A stretch of DNA of 64,000 nt from Candidatus Binatia bacterium (lineage in GTDB: Bacteria > Eisenbacteria > RBG-16-71-46 > SZUA-252): positions 1 through 64,000 of the forward strand of contig DASQJL010000082.1 of assembly GCA_035631035.1 (NCBI GenBank), in the 5' to 3' direction. Positions 1-9,267 of this stretch are shown here, piece by piece. The translations under genes and the position numbers were made by a program. The notes beneath the pieces were generated by a model. That model was not told the origin of the DNA, did no database searches, and saw only the letters and a program-made list of their open reading frames with translations. Position 1 is the first letter of the stretch, and each line of letters begins with the position of its first letter.

Positions 1-319
1 CTGGACCACCGCGCTCGCGGTGGCGAAATAGGTGAACGCGGGCACGATCACCTCGTCACCGGGACCCACGCCGAGGGCCGCGAGCCCGATCGAGATCGCC
101 GAGGTGCCCGAGGAGACGCCGATCGCGTGCCGCGCTCCGAGGGCGGAGGCCAGCTCCCGTTCGAAGGCGTCGTGCTCGGCGCCCAGGATGAACTGTCCCG
201 ACGCGAGCACCCGCTCGAAGTCGCGGGCCAGCTCCGCGGCGATCGGCGCATGCGCGCGCGCGAGATCGAGCAGCGGCACCGGGCGCGCCGCTTCCGCGGG
301 CGCCGCCTCGGCCGCGAGC

Positions 320-333
<14 letters not shown>
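1..333 (-). CDS. DegT/DnrJ/EryC1/StrS-family PLP aminotransferase (N-terminal part, cut by window edge)
   Basis: Only the first 111 codons are inside the window. The protein opens with a short Ala-rich leader, then [13 protein letters not shown], a [15 protein letters not shown] stretch and [15 protein letters not shown]. These are the hallmarks of the DegT aminotransferase family (PLP enzymes that aminate keto-sugars, plus some dehydratases and regulators). The PLP lysine lies beyond the edge, so activity cannot be checked. The ATG is preceded by GGAGG six bases upstream. It overlaps the end of the deoxyhypusine-synthase-like gene by 14 bases, so the two are probably translated from one message. 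The substrate cannot be told from this fragment. The family call is firm. Confidence 0.85.
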
Positions 334-1447
<1,114 letters not shown>

Positions 1448-1450
1448 GGC

Positions 1451-2161
1451 TCAGGCCTTTCCGTAGATGGGGATGAGCGCTCCGGTGACCGCGGCCGATG
1501 CCTCCGAGCCGAGGTACGAGAGGAGTGCTGCGATCTGTTCGGGGCGGACCCAGGTCGCGACGTCGGCCTTCGGCATCGCGGCCCGGTTCTGCGGCGTGTC
1601 CACGAGGCTCGGAAGCACCGCGTTGGCGGTGACGCCGTCCTTCTTCAATTCCTGCGCCAGCGTGGCGACCAGCGCGTGCAGCCCGAGCTTCGAGGCCGCG
1701 TAGGGCGCCGCTCCGGCCTGGGCCTGCACGGCGCCCCGCGAGGAGACGAAGAGGAGCCTGCCTCCCCCCGATCGCTTGAGATGGGGAATCGCGTGCTTCG
1801 CGGCCCAGAACGCGGAGAGGAGATTCAGCTCGATCATGCCGCGCACCGAGGCCTCCGGGAGCTGTTCCACCGGGACGCCGCCCTCGTAGCCCCCCGCGAT
1901 GTGGGCGAGCACGGCGAGGCCGCCCAGCCGCGCGGCCGCGCCGTCCACCGCCCCGCGCGTGGAATCGTGGTCGGTGACGTCGGCCTGGAACCCGGCCAGT
2001 CGCCCCGATTCGACCTCGGAGGCGTGCGCGGCGCGGAGCCGCTCCCACTCGGCGGGCGCTCGATAGGTCACCGCCACGGCGTCGCCGTCCTGGAGAAACC
2101 GCGCCGTCACGGCGCTTCCGATGGAGCCGGTCCCGCCGGTGATCAACACGCCCCGCGCCAT
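1451..2161 (-). CDS. Short-chain dehydrogenase/reductase
   Basis: A 236-residue classical SDR. It has a Rossmann nucleotide loop (LITGGTGSIG, residues 6-15), an aspartate motif (ADVTD), NLLSAF in the helix E region, catalytic Ser in VSSRG, and YAASK as the Tyr/Lys pair. The ending VTGALIPIYGKA resembles the VTGxxxxVDGG tail of the family. The ATG at 2161 was chosen because the conserved nucleotide loop starts a few residues after it; the much longer open frame upstream is only a shadow of the BatD/BatE genes. It sits 14 bases after batE and just before the deoxyhypusine-synthase-like gene, so it is likely co-expressed with both. NAD(P)-dependent oxidoreductase is safe; substrate unknown. Confidence 0.88.
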   Translation of the reverse strand: MARGVLITGGTGSIGSAVTARFLQDGDAVAVTYRAPAEWERLRAAHASEVESGRLAGFQADVTDHDSTRGAVDGAAARLGGLAVLAHIAGGYEGGVPVEQLPEASVRGMIELNLLSAFWAAKHAIPHLKRSGGGRLLFVSSRGAVQAQAGAAPYAASKLGLHALVATLAQELKKDGVTANAVLPSLVDTPQNRAAMPKADVATWVRPEQIAALLSYLGSEASAAVTGALIPIYGKA

Positions 2162-2175
2162 GAGCCTCCCTGCCG

Positions 2176-2820
2176 CTAACGTGAACGGAAGCCGGCAGTA
2201 TAGCGTGGGGCGTCGGCGACGTTCCAGAGCGCCGCTCTGGGGACCCATCCCACGGGGCTTCCCCCGATGATCACCTCGACGTCGTCGCCGTGGACACGCC
2301 CGGCGCGGGCGCGCTCTCCGGCGCGCATGAGGATCGGCGCGCGGGGGGTTTCGTCCACGCCGCTCCGCGCCTCGACGCTCATGGCCACCACGACGGCTTC
2401 GGGATGACGCCGCTCGGTGACCGCTCCCGCCGTGAGCCATGCCGCCAAAAGCAGCCCGGCGGCAACGCCCGCGGCGGCTCCGCGCGGAAGCCAGCGGCCG
2501 AGGCGTCCCGCGGGGAGGCGGCGCTCCGAGCGCGCGATCGCCGCGATGCCCGCGGCCGCCCCGAGCGCGACGAGGAGCGCTGCGAGCCACCATCCCTCCG
2601 CCGCCGAGAGGGCGATGGCGGGACCGCGCGGCATGGGCGGAAGGTCCTCTCCGCGCGCGGCCGCCACGGTCCGCTCGGCGATGGCCAGGTTTCGCCGGAT
2701 GTCGCCCGCGCGCGGATCGATCCGCTTCGCGGCGAGCAGGAACGCGGTCGCCTCGCCGATCGAGCCGCGCCCCAGCGCCGCGGTGCCCGCGTCGTAGAGG
2801 ACGCCCGCGTCGCCGGTCAT
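2176..2820 (-). CDS. batE: BatE-like membrane protein (TPR-like N-terminus, two TM helices, SH3-like C-terminus)
   Basis: 214 residues. The start resembles a TPR unit (residues 5-55: YDAGTAALGRGSIGEATAFLLAAKRIDP). Two membrane segments follow, at about 73-95 and 113-133. The last 70 residues look like a bacterial SH3 domain (ILMRAGERARAGRVHGDDVEVIIGGSPVGWV). This TPR-TM-TM-SH3 layout is that of BatE, the last protein of the Bat (Bacteroides aerotolerance) operon. Its ATG overlaps the batD stop as ATGA, which supports translational coupling. The function of BatE is poorly defined even in model organisms; an envelope-stress or membrane-complex role is inferred from the operon. Confidence 0.75.
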   Translation of the reverse strand: MTGDAGVLYDAGTAALGRGSIGEATAFLLAAKRIDPRAGDIRRNLAIAERTVAAARGEDLPPMPRGPAIALSAAEGWWLAALLVALGAAAGIAAIARSERRLPAGRLGRWLPRGAAAGVAAGLLLAAWLTAGAVTERRHPEAVVVAMSVEARSGVDETPRAPILMRAGERARAGRVHGDDVEVIIGGSPVGWVPRAALWNVADAPRYTAGFRSR

Positions 2821-4595
2821 GCCGCCTCCCGCGCCAGCCGCTCGACGAACGTCCGCGCCCCGGCGATCGCCTCACTGGCGGCACCCGGCGTGGCCGGCGC
2901 GAACGCGATCCGCTCCAGCGATTCCAGATTCCGCCGCGCCTCCTCGACCATGGCCTCGCCGGCGCCCGCATCGAGAGCGCGACGCAGCGTCTCCTCCCGC
3001 GAGCGCCCCTCCACGTCGGCGCCGTAGCGGACCCCGAGCGACTCGCCCAGCATCGCCGCGGCCCGGGCCGCCGCCGACGCGGCCGGAAGGCCGGAGCCCT
3101 CGAGCGCGGCCAGCTCGCGCGCGAGACGCTCCAGCTCCGAGCGCCGGCGCCGCTTCGGGTCGAGCCGGGCGCGCCGGCGCGCGCCGGCCGCGAGCGCCGC
3201 GCCCGCGAGCGCCGCAAGCGATCCGGCGCCGAGGGCCGCCGCGCCGGCCGGAGGCCCCAGCGAGAGCGACCCCCGCGGACCGGGGGTTTTGCGCGGGGCC
3301 GCCGGCGGCTCCATCGGCGCGGCCGCGGCCAACGTGGAGTCGCCGCCCGCGACGACACGGATCGGGATCGAGTCGGAGGTCTGCGTGTGGAAGCGCCCGT
3401 CTTCCGGATCGAACCAGGAGAAGCGGATCGGCTCGATGGCGAAGGTGCCGGGGACCTCGGGAACGAACGCCTTCTCGTGGCGCCGCTCGCCGCGGACCTC
3501 GAGCCCCTCGTTGCGCGCGCTGACCGCGCCGGGCGATTCGAAGGAACGGAGCGGGAGCGACGCGCCGACGTCGGGATCGCCCGCGGTGTTCAGGTTTCCC
3601 GCGCCGCGGAGGATCGTGGTGACCGTGACCGGCTCGCCGGCGCGCGCGACGAGGCGGTCCACCCGGACGTCCATCGAGAGGCGGCCCACCGCGCCCCGGA
3701 AGCCCGGCGGAGCGCCCCCGGGCAGCGGGAGCACGGTGACCGTGGCACTCTCGGTCTGGAGGGGGATCGTTTCGATCTGCGTCTCGGGGAATCCGAGAAG
3801 GCTCCAGGGATCGGGCGCGGTGGTCGAGCGCGCGACGCGCGCCTCGATGCGGCCGGGGCCCAGCGTGAGCTTCCCCGTGCGCGTCGGGAAGTAGGCCACG
3901 TCCTGCTCGTAGGCGATGTAGTCCTCCTTGCCCACCCGCACGCGGCCGCGCTTCATCTCGCCGAGCGACTCCTTCCAGAAGCCGTTCGCCTCGGCCACCT
4001 CCCACATCGGGACCTCTTCCAGGCGGTCGCGCGCGAAGAGGACGAAGCGTGCCGTGATCTGCTGGTTCCAGTAGGCGCGGCGCCGGTCCACGACCAGCCG
4101 GACGAACATCTCGGGCAGGCTCTCGTCGCCCCACACCCGGGGAGGGATCGCTTCTCCGGGCGGCGCTCCCGGCGGACCGGGCGCCTGCGCGCCGGCACCC
4201 CCGACCTCCAGCACGATCGGCTGGGTCTGCGCGCGCGCTCCCCCGGAAACGATCGCCACGGGAGGAATCGTGTAGCGCCCCGGGGCCGCGGCGCTCACGA
4301 GAAAGATGCTCGTGGTCGAGCGCGAGAGATTCCCGTTCACCCAGGAGAAGTTCTGGGAGTTGGCGACGCGCACGATGTGGAGCCCCGGCACCGAGGGGAG
4401 GGCGTAATCGGGCAGGCTCACGCCGCGCGCCTCGGCGACCACGGTGATCTGCGCCTCCTCCCCTACCGCGACGTGGTTCTTGTCGAGCTGCGCCTCGATG
4501 AGCAGGCGCGGCGCCGCGGCGCGCCCCGGCGCGGGGGCGACCGCGGCAAGGAGAAGGAGAACGGCGGCAATCCCGTTCCGCGCACTACCAGTCAC
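2817..4595 (-). CDS. batD: BatD family protein
   Basis: 592 residues. The chosen GTG at 4595 directly precedes a signal peptide (IAAVLLLLAAVAPAPGRA), and the gene then overlaps batC by 11 bases; codons further upstream belong to the batC frame. The body is a series of beta-rich repeats (LDKNHVAVGEEAQITV; VRLVVDRRRAYWNQQI; VDRLVARAGEPVTVTT) of the oxygen-tolerance/BatD type. Near residue 435 there is one C-terminal TM helix (GAAALGAGSLAALAGAALAAG), followed by a basic stretch and a helical cytoplasmic tail. It is probably periplasmic with a single anchor, working with the BatA and BatB von Willebrand proteins encoded just upstream. The mechanism of the Bat complex is not settled. Confidence 0.85.
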   Translation of the reverse strand: MTGSARNGIAAVLLLLAAVAPAPGRAAAPRLLIEAQLDKNHVAVGEEAQITVVAEARGVSLPDYALPSVPGLHIVRVANSQNFSWVNGNLSRSTTSIFLVSAAAPGRYTIPPVAIVSGGARAQTQPIVLEVGGAGAQAPGPPGAPPGEAIPPRVWGDESLPEMFVRLVVDRRRAYWNQQITARFVLFARDRLEEVPMWEVAEANGFWKESLGEMKRGRVRVGKEDYIAYEQDVAYFPTRTGKLTLGPGRIEARVARSTTAPDPWSLLGFPETQIETIPLQTESATVTVLPLPGGAPPGFRGAVGRLSMDVRVDRLVARAGEPVTVTTILRGAGNLNTAGDPDVGASLPLRSFESPGAVSARNEGLEVRGERRHEKAFVPEVPGTFAIEPIRFSWFDPEDGRFHTQTSDSIPIRVVAGGDSTLAAAAPMEPPAAPRKTPGPRGSLSLGPPAGAAALGAGSLAALAGAALAAGARRRARLDPKRRRRSELERLARELAALEGSGLPAASAAARAAAMLGESLGVRYGADVEGRSREETLRRALDAGAGEAMVEEARRNLESLERIAFAPATPGAASEAIAGARTFVERLAREAA

Positions 4596-5280
4596 GGACG
4601 TTCTCCCGCCTGGGCTCGCTCTGCTGCTTCTCGCGCTGGCGATCCGAGCGCCGCTCCGACTCGAGCGCATCCAGCCAGAGTTCCGCGTCGGAACGGCTCG
4701 GGATCGGGCCCGACGCGGAGGGGGGCGTGTTCTGCCGGCCGGGAGAGGGCGGCGCGTTCGGCTGCGCATTGCCCCCACCTCCCCCGCCACCCGAGCCGGG
4801 ACCGGTCGGACCCTTGGACCCGGAGCCTCCCTGGTTGGGCGGCGTGGGCGGCGGCTTCGCCTCGCGCAGGCGGCGGAGCGCCTCCTCGAGGTTCTTCTTC
4901 GCGTCGGCGCGGCGCGGGTCGGCGCGAAGCGACTCCTTGTAACCCTCGATCGCCGCGTCGAGCTGGTTCTTCCGGAGCGCGTCGTTGCCCAGGTTGAACG
5001 CGGCGGCGCTCCGCGCGGGAGCGCCGTGGAGCTTCATCGCGTCCCGGAACGCCGCCGCCGACGAGTCGGCCAGTCCCAGCTTCCGGAACGCGATCCCCTG
5101 GTCGTAGCGGACGGCGGCCGAGGTCGGCTGTTCCTGGCGCGCCTCGCCGAAGGAGTGGAGCGCCGCGGCGTCCTCTCCCTTCTTCAGCTGGCGCACGCCG
5201 CGCCGCGCGGGGCCGCCCCATTCGTAGAACGCCCCGAGCGTGCTCGCGGCGAGCAGGACCAGCACGAGGGCGCGCTTCAC
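4585..5280 (-). CDS. batC: BatC-like TPR protein
   Basis: 231 residues starting at GTG, whose first bases overlap the batB stop as GTGA. Residues 4-20 form a hydrophobic signal or anchor. Residues 28-135 hold three TPR-like units (AVRYDQGIAFRKLGLADSSA; AAFNLGNDALRKNQLDAAIE; LRADPRRADAKKNLEEALRR). A Pro/Gly/Ser linker of about 60 residues, including eight consecutive Gly, follows. The charged C-terminal segment has WLDALESE and ends in VRDW, as BatC proteins commonly do. It is likely the scaffold of the Bat complex at the inner membrane. The long open frame running upstream through batB is a shadow and was not used. Confidence 0.82.
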   Translation of the reverse strand: MKRALVLVLLAASTLGAFYEWGGPARRGVRQLKKGEDAAALHSFGEARQEQPTSAAVRYDQGIAFRKLGLADSSAAAFRDAMKLHGAPARSAAAFNLGNDALRKNQLDAAIEGYKESLRADPRRADAKKNLEEALRRLREAKPPPTPPNQGGSGSKGPTGPGSGGGGGGGNAQPNAPPSPGRQNTPPSASGPIPSRSDAELWLDALESERRSDRQREKQQSEPRRENVRDW

Positions 5281-6278
5281 CGCTTCCTCCGCCGCGGCAC
5301 GAGCCGCTCCAGCACGAGGAGCAGCCCCGCGCCCGCGGCAAACCACGCGAACCGCTCGTCGTAGGCGCGCACCGTCTGCCCGCGCGCCTCCACGCCCCCC
5401 TCGGAGCGCATCGCGTCGGCCAGGTGGAGCGCCGCGCGGCCGGTGCCGTCCCCGCGCTCGTAGGTGCCGCCACCACGCTTGGCGAGGTCGCGGAGGAGCG
5501 GCTCGTCCAGCTTCGTCTGCACGATGGTTCCCTCGGGATCGCGGCGCTTGCCGACCACGACCCCGGTCGAGTCCACGATCGGGATCGTCGCGCCCTGCGG
5601 CGTACCCATGCCGAGCGTGAAGAGGCGCGCGCCCGCGCCGCGCGCCATGCCCGCGGCCGCGCGCGGGTCGCCCTCGAGGTTTTCTCCGTCGCTCACGAGC
5701 AGGACGGCGCGGGGCCGCTCCCCCGGCCGGCGAAGGAGCATCGAGGCGAGCCGCACCGCGCCGGCGACGTTGCTCCCGGGCTCGTCCAGATCCTCGGGCA
5801 CCGCGGTCTCGACCACGGACTCGAGCCCTTGCGTGTCGGTGGTGAGGGGACTCAGCACGCGCGCGTTCCCCGCGAACTCGACGACCCCGATGCCGGAGCC
5901 CTCGAGCGCCGAGAAGAGGGAGAGGAGCTCGCGCTTGGCGGCGCGCAGCCGGTCGGGACGGACGTCGCGCGCCTCCATGCTGTGGGAGAGGTCGAGCGCG
6001 ATCACGAGATCCACCCCGCGCGAGGTGGTGGTCACGAGCCGGAAGCCGGCCTGGGGGCGCGCCATCCCCGCGATCGCGAGGGCGGCCGCAGCGAGCAGGA
6101 GCGCGTGCCGGGCCCATCGGAGCCCGGCGCCGGGCGTCTGGGCCCGCAGGCGGAGCATGCGCGGCTCCCCCAGCATCCGCTCCAGGCGCCCGCGCCGCCG
6201 CTCGGCGAACGCCAGCGCGAGCAGGAGGACCGGCACCAGCCAGAGCAGCGACAGGAGTTGAGGTTCGGCCCAGCGCAC
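5277..6278 (-). CDS. batB: BatB-like von Willebrand factor A domain membrane protein
   Basis: 333 residues with TM helices at about 7-26, 56-72 and near the C-terminus (313-327). Between them is a VWA domain with the metal-ion site DLSHS (residues 96-100), a threonine in SPLTTDTQG and the SDGEN aspartate. The DxSxS site means it can bind a divalent metal and a partner protein. The GTG start is supported by TAGGAGG six bases upstream, which itself overlaps the batA stop region. It is the second VWA protein of the moxR-bat operon; BatA and BatB are thought to form a membrane complex in which MoxR acts as chaperone. Confidence 0.87.
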   Translation of the reverse strand: MRWAEPQLLSLLWLVPVLLLALAFAERRRGRLERMLGEPRMLRLRAQTPGAGLRWARHALLLAAAALAIAGMARPQAGFRLVTTTSRGVDLVIALDLSHSMEARDVRPDRLRAAKRELLSLFSALEGSGIGVVEFAGNARVLSPLTTDTQGLESVVETAVPEDLDEPGSNVAGAVRLASMLLRRPGERPRAVLLVSDGENLEGDPRAAAGMARGAGARLFTLGMGTPQGATIPIVDSTGVVVGKRRDPEGTIVQTKLDEPLLRDLAKRGGGTYERGDGTGRAALHLADAMRSEGGVEARGQTVRAYDERFAWFAAGAGLLLVLERLVPRRRKR

Positions 6279-6288
6279 GAACGGCCTC

Positions 6289-7275
6289 CTAGGGGTAGCG
6301 GCGGAGCCAGGTCGCGCCGAGGAGCACGTCGAGGGCGAGCAGGATCAGCCCCGCGGCCAGGAACTTCGGCCCCGCCTCGGCCCATCGGGTGTACGAACGC
6401 ATCTCCACGCGCGAGGGTTCCAGCGCGTCGATCTCGTGATAGACGCGGTCCAGGAGCTCGGCCGTGGTCGCCCGGAAGTAGCGGCCGTGCGTGGTGTCGG
6501 CGATCGCCTTCAGCGTCGTCTCGTCCACGTCGGAGCGCACCCAGATGTAGTGGCGTCCCAGCACCGGGTCGTCCACCGGGAAGGGCGCCTGTCCCTGGGT
6601 CCCGGCGCCGACCGTGTAGACGCGCACGCCCACCGCGGCCGCCAGTCGCGCCGCCGTGACCGGGTCGACCGAGCCCGCATTGTTGATCCCGTCGGTCAGC
6701 AGGACCAGCACCCGGCTCTTCCCTTTCGTCAGCCGGAGCCGTTCCGCCCCGAGCGCGATCGCCGAGCCCACCGCGGTACCGTCCGGAAGCATCCCGAAGT
6801 CGAGACCGTCGATCAACGCGTTCAGGCCGTCGTAGTCGAGCGTGACCGGCGAGATCAGCTCCGCGCGTCCCGCGAAGGCGACGAGGCCGATCCGATCGTG
6901 CTCCCGCCCGCGCACGAAGCGCTTCGCCACCTCCTTCGCGACGAAGAGACGGTTCTGCGGCCGGAAGTCCTCGCAGCGCATCGAGCCCGACACGTCGATG
7001 GCGAGCAGGATGTCGATCCCCTCGCTCACGATCTCGCGCACCTCGCGCCCGGCCTGGGGGCGCGCCGCGGCCACCAGGAAGAGCGCCGCCGCCAGGGGCG
7101 CGAGCCAGGGCGCCGCGGCCGCGGCCCAGGCTTTCGGGCCCCGGGCGGAGGGAACGAGCGCCAGGCTCGGCACCGGCAGCTCGGGGTCGCGGAGCCGGGC
7201 GCGCCGGCGCGCGAAGAGCCAGAGGAGCACGGCGGGAATCAGGAGCAGGAGCAGGAGCGGCTGGCCGAAGCGCAC
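6289..7275 (-). CDS. batA: BatA-like von Willebrand factor A domain membrane protein
   Basis: 328 residues with membrane helices at about 5-22, 53-71 and 304-322. The VWA domain carries a complete metal site: DVSGS (residues 94-98), the Thr in SPVTLDYDG and the Asp in LLTDGINNAG. The GTG start is 3 bases after the stop of the preceding lipoprotein gene. It is paired with batB ten bases downstream. In the Bat operon these two VWA proteins are the membrane core that BatC, BatD and BatE attach to; a role in envelope integrity or oxidative stress is proposed for Bacteroides and Leptospira, but the mechanism is not known. Confidence 0.87.
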   Translation of the reverse strand: MRFGQPLLLLLLIPAVLLWLFARRRARLRDPELPVPSLALVPSARGPKAWAAAAAPWLAPLAAALFLVAAARPQAGREVREIVSEGIDILLAIDVSGSMRCEDFRPQNRLFVAKEVAKRFVRGREHDRIGLVAFAGRAELISPVTLDYDGLNALIDGLDFGMLPDGTAVGSAIALGAERLRLTKGKSRVLVLLTDGINNAGSVDPVTAARLAAAVGVRVYTVGAGTQGQAPFPVDDPVLGRHYIWVRSDVDETTLKAIADTTHGRYFRATTAELLDRVYHEIDALEPSRVEMRSYTRWAEAGPKFLAAGLILLALDVLLGATWLRRYP

Positions 7276-7278
7276 CGG

Positions 7279-8370
7279 TCAGCCCTTTCCCGCGCGGGCG
7301 GCCGGCGGGCCGGGCGGGGTCCCGCCCGATCCGGCGTCGGCGCTCTCGGCCGCGGCAGGGGTCCGCGCCGGCAGGCGCTCCGGAAGGCGCTCGGCCGTGT
7401 CCAGCACGTCGAGCGCTTCGTCCCAGCCGCCGCCGCGCCGCGCGAACTTGGCGAGATCGGCGCGGGAGAGCGCCCGCCGGAGCGCGTCCACGCCGTCGGG
7501 CGCGACCGATCCGCCCGCGCGAAGGTCGCGAACGATCTCCATCGTCGTGCGGTCGCGCGTCGTGATCCCGGTGGCCGCCGCCGCGTAGTCGCGGATGGCG
7601 AGCGAGAGCCGGTCATAGAAAGCGTCGCGCGGCATCGGCTCCCCCTCCGCGCGAAGGGTGGCGATCGCGCGGCGCAGCAGAACGTCGGGCGGCTCCGCGG
7701 GGACCGGCGGCGCCTCCCCGGGCTTTCGCCGCCGCCGGATCGCGCGCGCGATCAGGATCGCGGCGACGATCGCGAGGAGGAGGAGTGCCGCGGCGACCGC
7801 ATAGTCCACGCGGCGCAGCTCGGGGGTGATCGGCCCCCGGTCGGGCAGCACGGTGCCGCTCGCGGCGCGCGTCAGGGAATCCACGGCGAGGGTGTCGGCC
7901 GGGAAGAGAAGCGTGTCGCGCGCGGTCCCGTACGCCACCGGAAGGCGCACGGCGGGAAGGGCGATGGGGCCCAGGCCGAAGCCGCGGACCTGGTAGGGCC
8001 AGCGATAGACCGCCCGGTCGGCCGCCCCCTTGGTCCCGCTCGAGCGCGCCGATTCGATGCGGGGCGCCTTGGGCGCGGCCAGGTCCAGCTCGGGCGCCGC
8101 GGGGCTTCGGAGCAGCTTTCCCGGAACGGCCCCGGCGGGAAGATCGGCAGTGAGCGTCCAGACGGAAGGGTCGCCCAGCGTGACGCGGCGGGGCGAGAGG
8201 CTGCTCTTCATGAGGATCCGCCGGCCGCCGCGGATCTCCTCGCGCTCGGCGGTGGCGCCCGAGCGCTCATCGGAGCGGCGCGCGCAGCCCGCGGCGAGTA
8301 GAAGCGCCGCGGCGAGGAGGAGGACCGGCGCGAGGCGCCGCGCGGCGGGCTGGAACGGCGCGGGGATCAC
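7279..8370 (-). CDS. Lipoprotein with one TM helix, BatD/DUF4381-like, in the moxR-bat operon
   Basis: 363 residues from a GTG that overlaps the DUF58 stop as GTGA. The N-terminus is a lipoprotein signal ending in LLAAGC, so the mature protein would be lipid-modified. A beta-rich domain follows (residues 50-170, SLSPRRVTLGDPSVWTL), then a TM helix at about residues 188-208, a basic patch (IRRRRKP), and a cytoplasmic helical domain with FYDRLSLAIRDYAAAATGITTRDRTTMEI. The last part resembles the DUF4381 or BatD-tail proteins that often lie between DUF58 and the VWA genes. I cannot name it more closely. The combination of a lipobox and an internal TM helix is unusual. Confidence 0.72.
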   Translation of the reverse strand: MIPAPFQPAARRLAPVLLLAAALLLAAGCARRSDERSGATAEREEIRGGRRILMKSSLSPRRVTLGDPSVWTLTADLPAGAVPGKLLRSPAAPELDLAAPKAPRIESARSSGTKGAADRAVYRWPYQVRGFGLGPIALPAVRLPVAYGTARDTLLFPADTLAVDSLTRAASGTVLPDRGPITPELRRVDYAVAAALLLLAIVAAILIARAIRRRRKPGEAPPVPAEPPDVLLRRAIATLRAEGEPMPRDAFYDRLSLAIRDYAAAATGITTRDRTTMEIVRDLRAGGSVAPDGVDALRRALSRADLAKFARRGGGWDEALDVLDTAERLPERLPARTPAAAESADAGSGGTPPGPPAARAGKG

Positions 8371-9245
8371 CCGCCCCGGTGCGCGCGCCGCTCGAAGTGC
8401 CGGATGAGGGGCGGAGCGACGGGCGCGCCCACTTCGAGCGCGATGCGCCCCGCGCGGGCGCGCGTGAAGGCCTCGGTGATTCCGCGCGCGCGCCGGGCCC
8501 GCTGCGCGCGCCACTCGGCGCGACCGCGGCGGGAGCCGAGATCGGCCCACCCCACGCGTCCGGTCTCCAGATCGCGCGCCAGGACCAGCCCCGCAGGCGG
8601 AAGCTCGCGCTCGAGGGGATCGGATACCTCGACGACGACCACCTCGTGCCGCCGCGCCAGGTAGGAGAGCGGCCGGTCGAAGTCGGAGGCGATCCAGTCG
8701 GAAACGAGCACGACGATGGCGCGGCGCCGGAGCACGCGGCCGAGGAAGGAGAGGGCTCCGGCGAGATCCGTGCCCCGCCCTTTCGGCTCGTAGGCCAGCA
8801 TCTCGCGCACGACGCGGAGGGTGCGCGCCCGGCTCTTCCCCGGCGGCAGGTAGAGCTCGACCCGGTCGGTGAAGAGGAGAAGTCCCACGCGGTCGCGGTT
8901 CCGCGCCGCGGCCAGGGCGATCAGGGCGCCCGCCTCGGCGGCGATCTCGCGCTTGGTGCGCGCGCGGCTCCCGAACGCGAGCGATCCCGAAAGGTCCATC
9001 GCCACCACCACGGTCAGCTCGCGCTCCTCTTCGAAGCGCTTCACGTAGGGGCGTCCCGCCCGCGCCGTCACGTTCCAGTCGATCGCGCGCACGTCGTCGC
9101 CGACCACGTACTCGCGGACGTCGGCGAACTCCAGCCCCTTCCCGCGGAAGGCGCTGCGGTAGGCGCCGGAGAAGACCTCTTCGACCGCGCGCCGGCTCCG
9201 GATGGTGAGCCGCCGCACCTGGGCCAGGAGCTCGGGGGTGATCAC
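8367..9245 (-). CDS. DUF58 domain-containing protein
   Basis: 292 residues. It has the family signature GAYRSAFRGKGLEFADVREYVVGDDVRAIDWNVTAR at about residues 27-62 and a VWA-like metal site DLSGS (84-88). DUF58 proteins are near-universal partners of MoxR AAA+ ATPases and of VWA proteins, and are thought to be part of a chaperone or complex-assembly module. There are no clear TM helices, so it is probably soluble or peripheral. It starts at GTG, 22 bases after moxR, and its stop overlaps the next start as GTGA. Biochemical function is not established for the family. Confidence 0.88.
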   Translation of the reverse strand: MITPELLAQVRRLTIRSRRAVEEVFSGAYRSAFRGKGLEFADVREYVVGDDVRAIDWNVTARAGRPYVKRFEEERELTVVVAMDLSGSLAFGSRARTKREIAAEAGALIALAAARNRDRVGLLLFTDRVELYLPPGKSRARTLRVVREMLAYEPKGRGTDLAGALSFLGRVLRRRAIVVLVSDWIASDFDRPLSYLARRHEVVVVEVSDPLERELPPAGLVLARDLETGRVGWADLGSRRGRAEWRAQRARRARGITEAFTRARAGRIALEVGAPVAPPLIRHFERRAHRGG

Positions 9246-9267
9246 GGCGATGCCGCCGCGGCCGCGC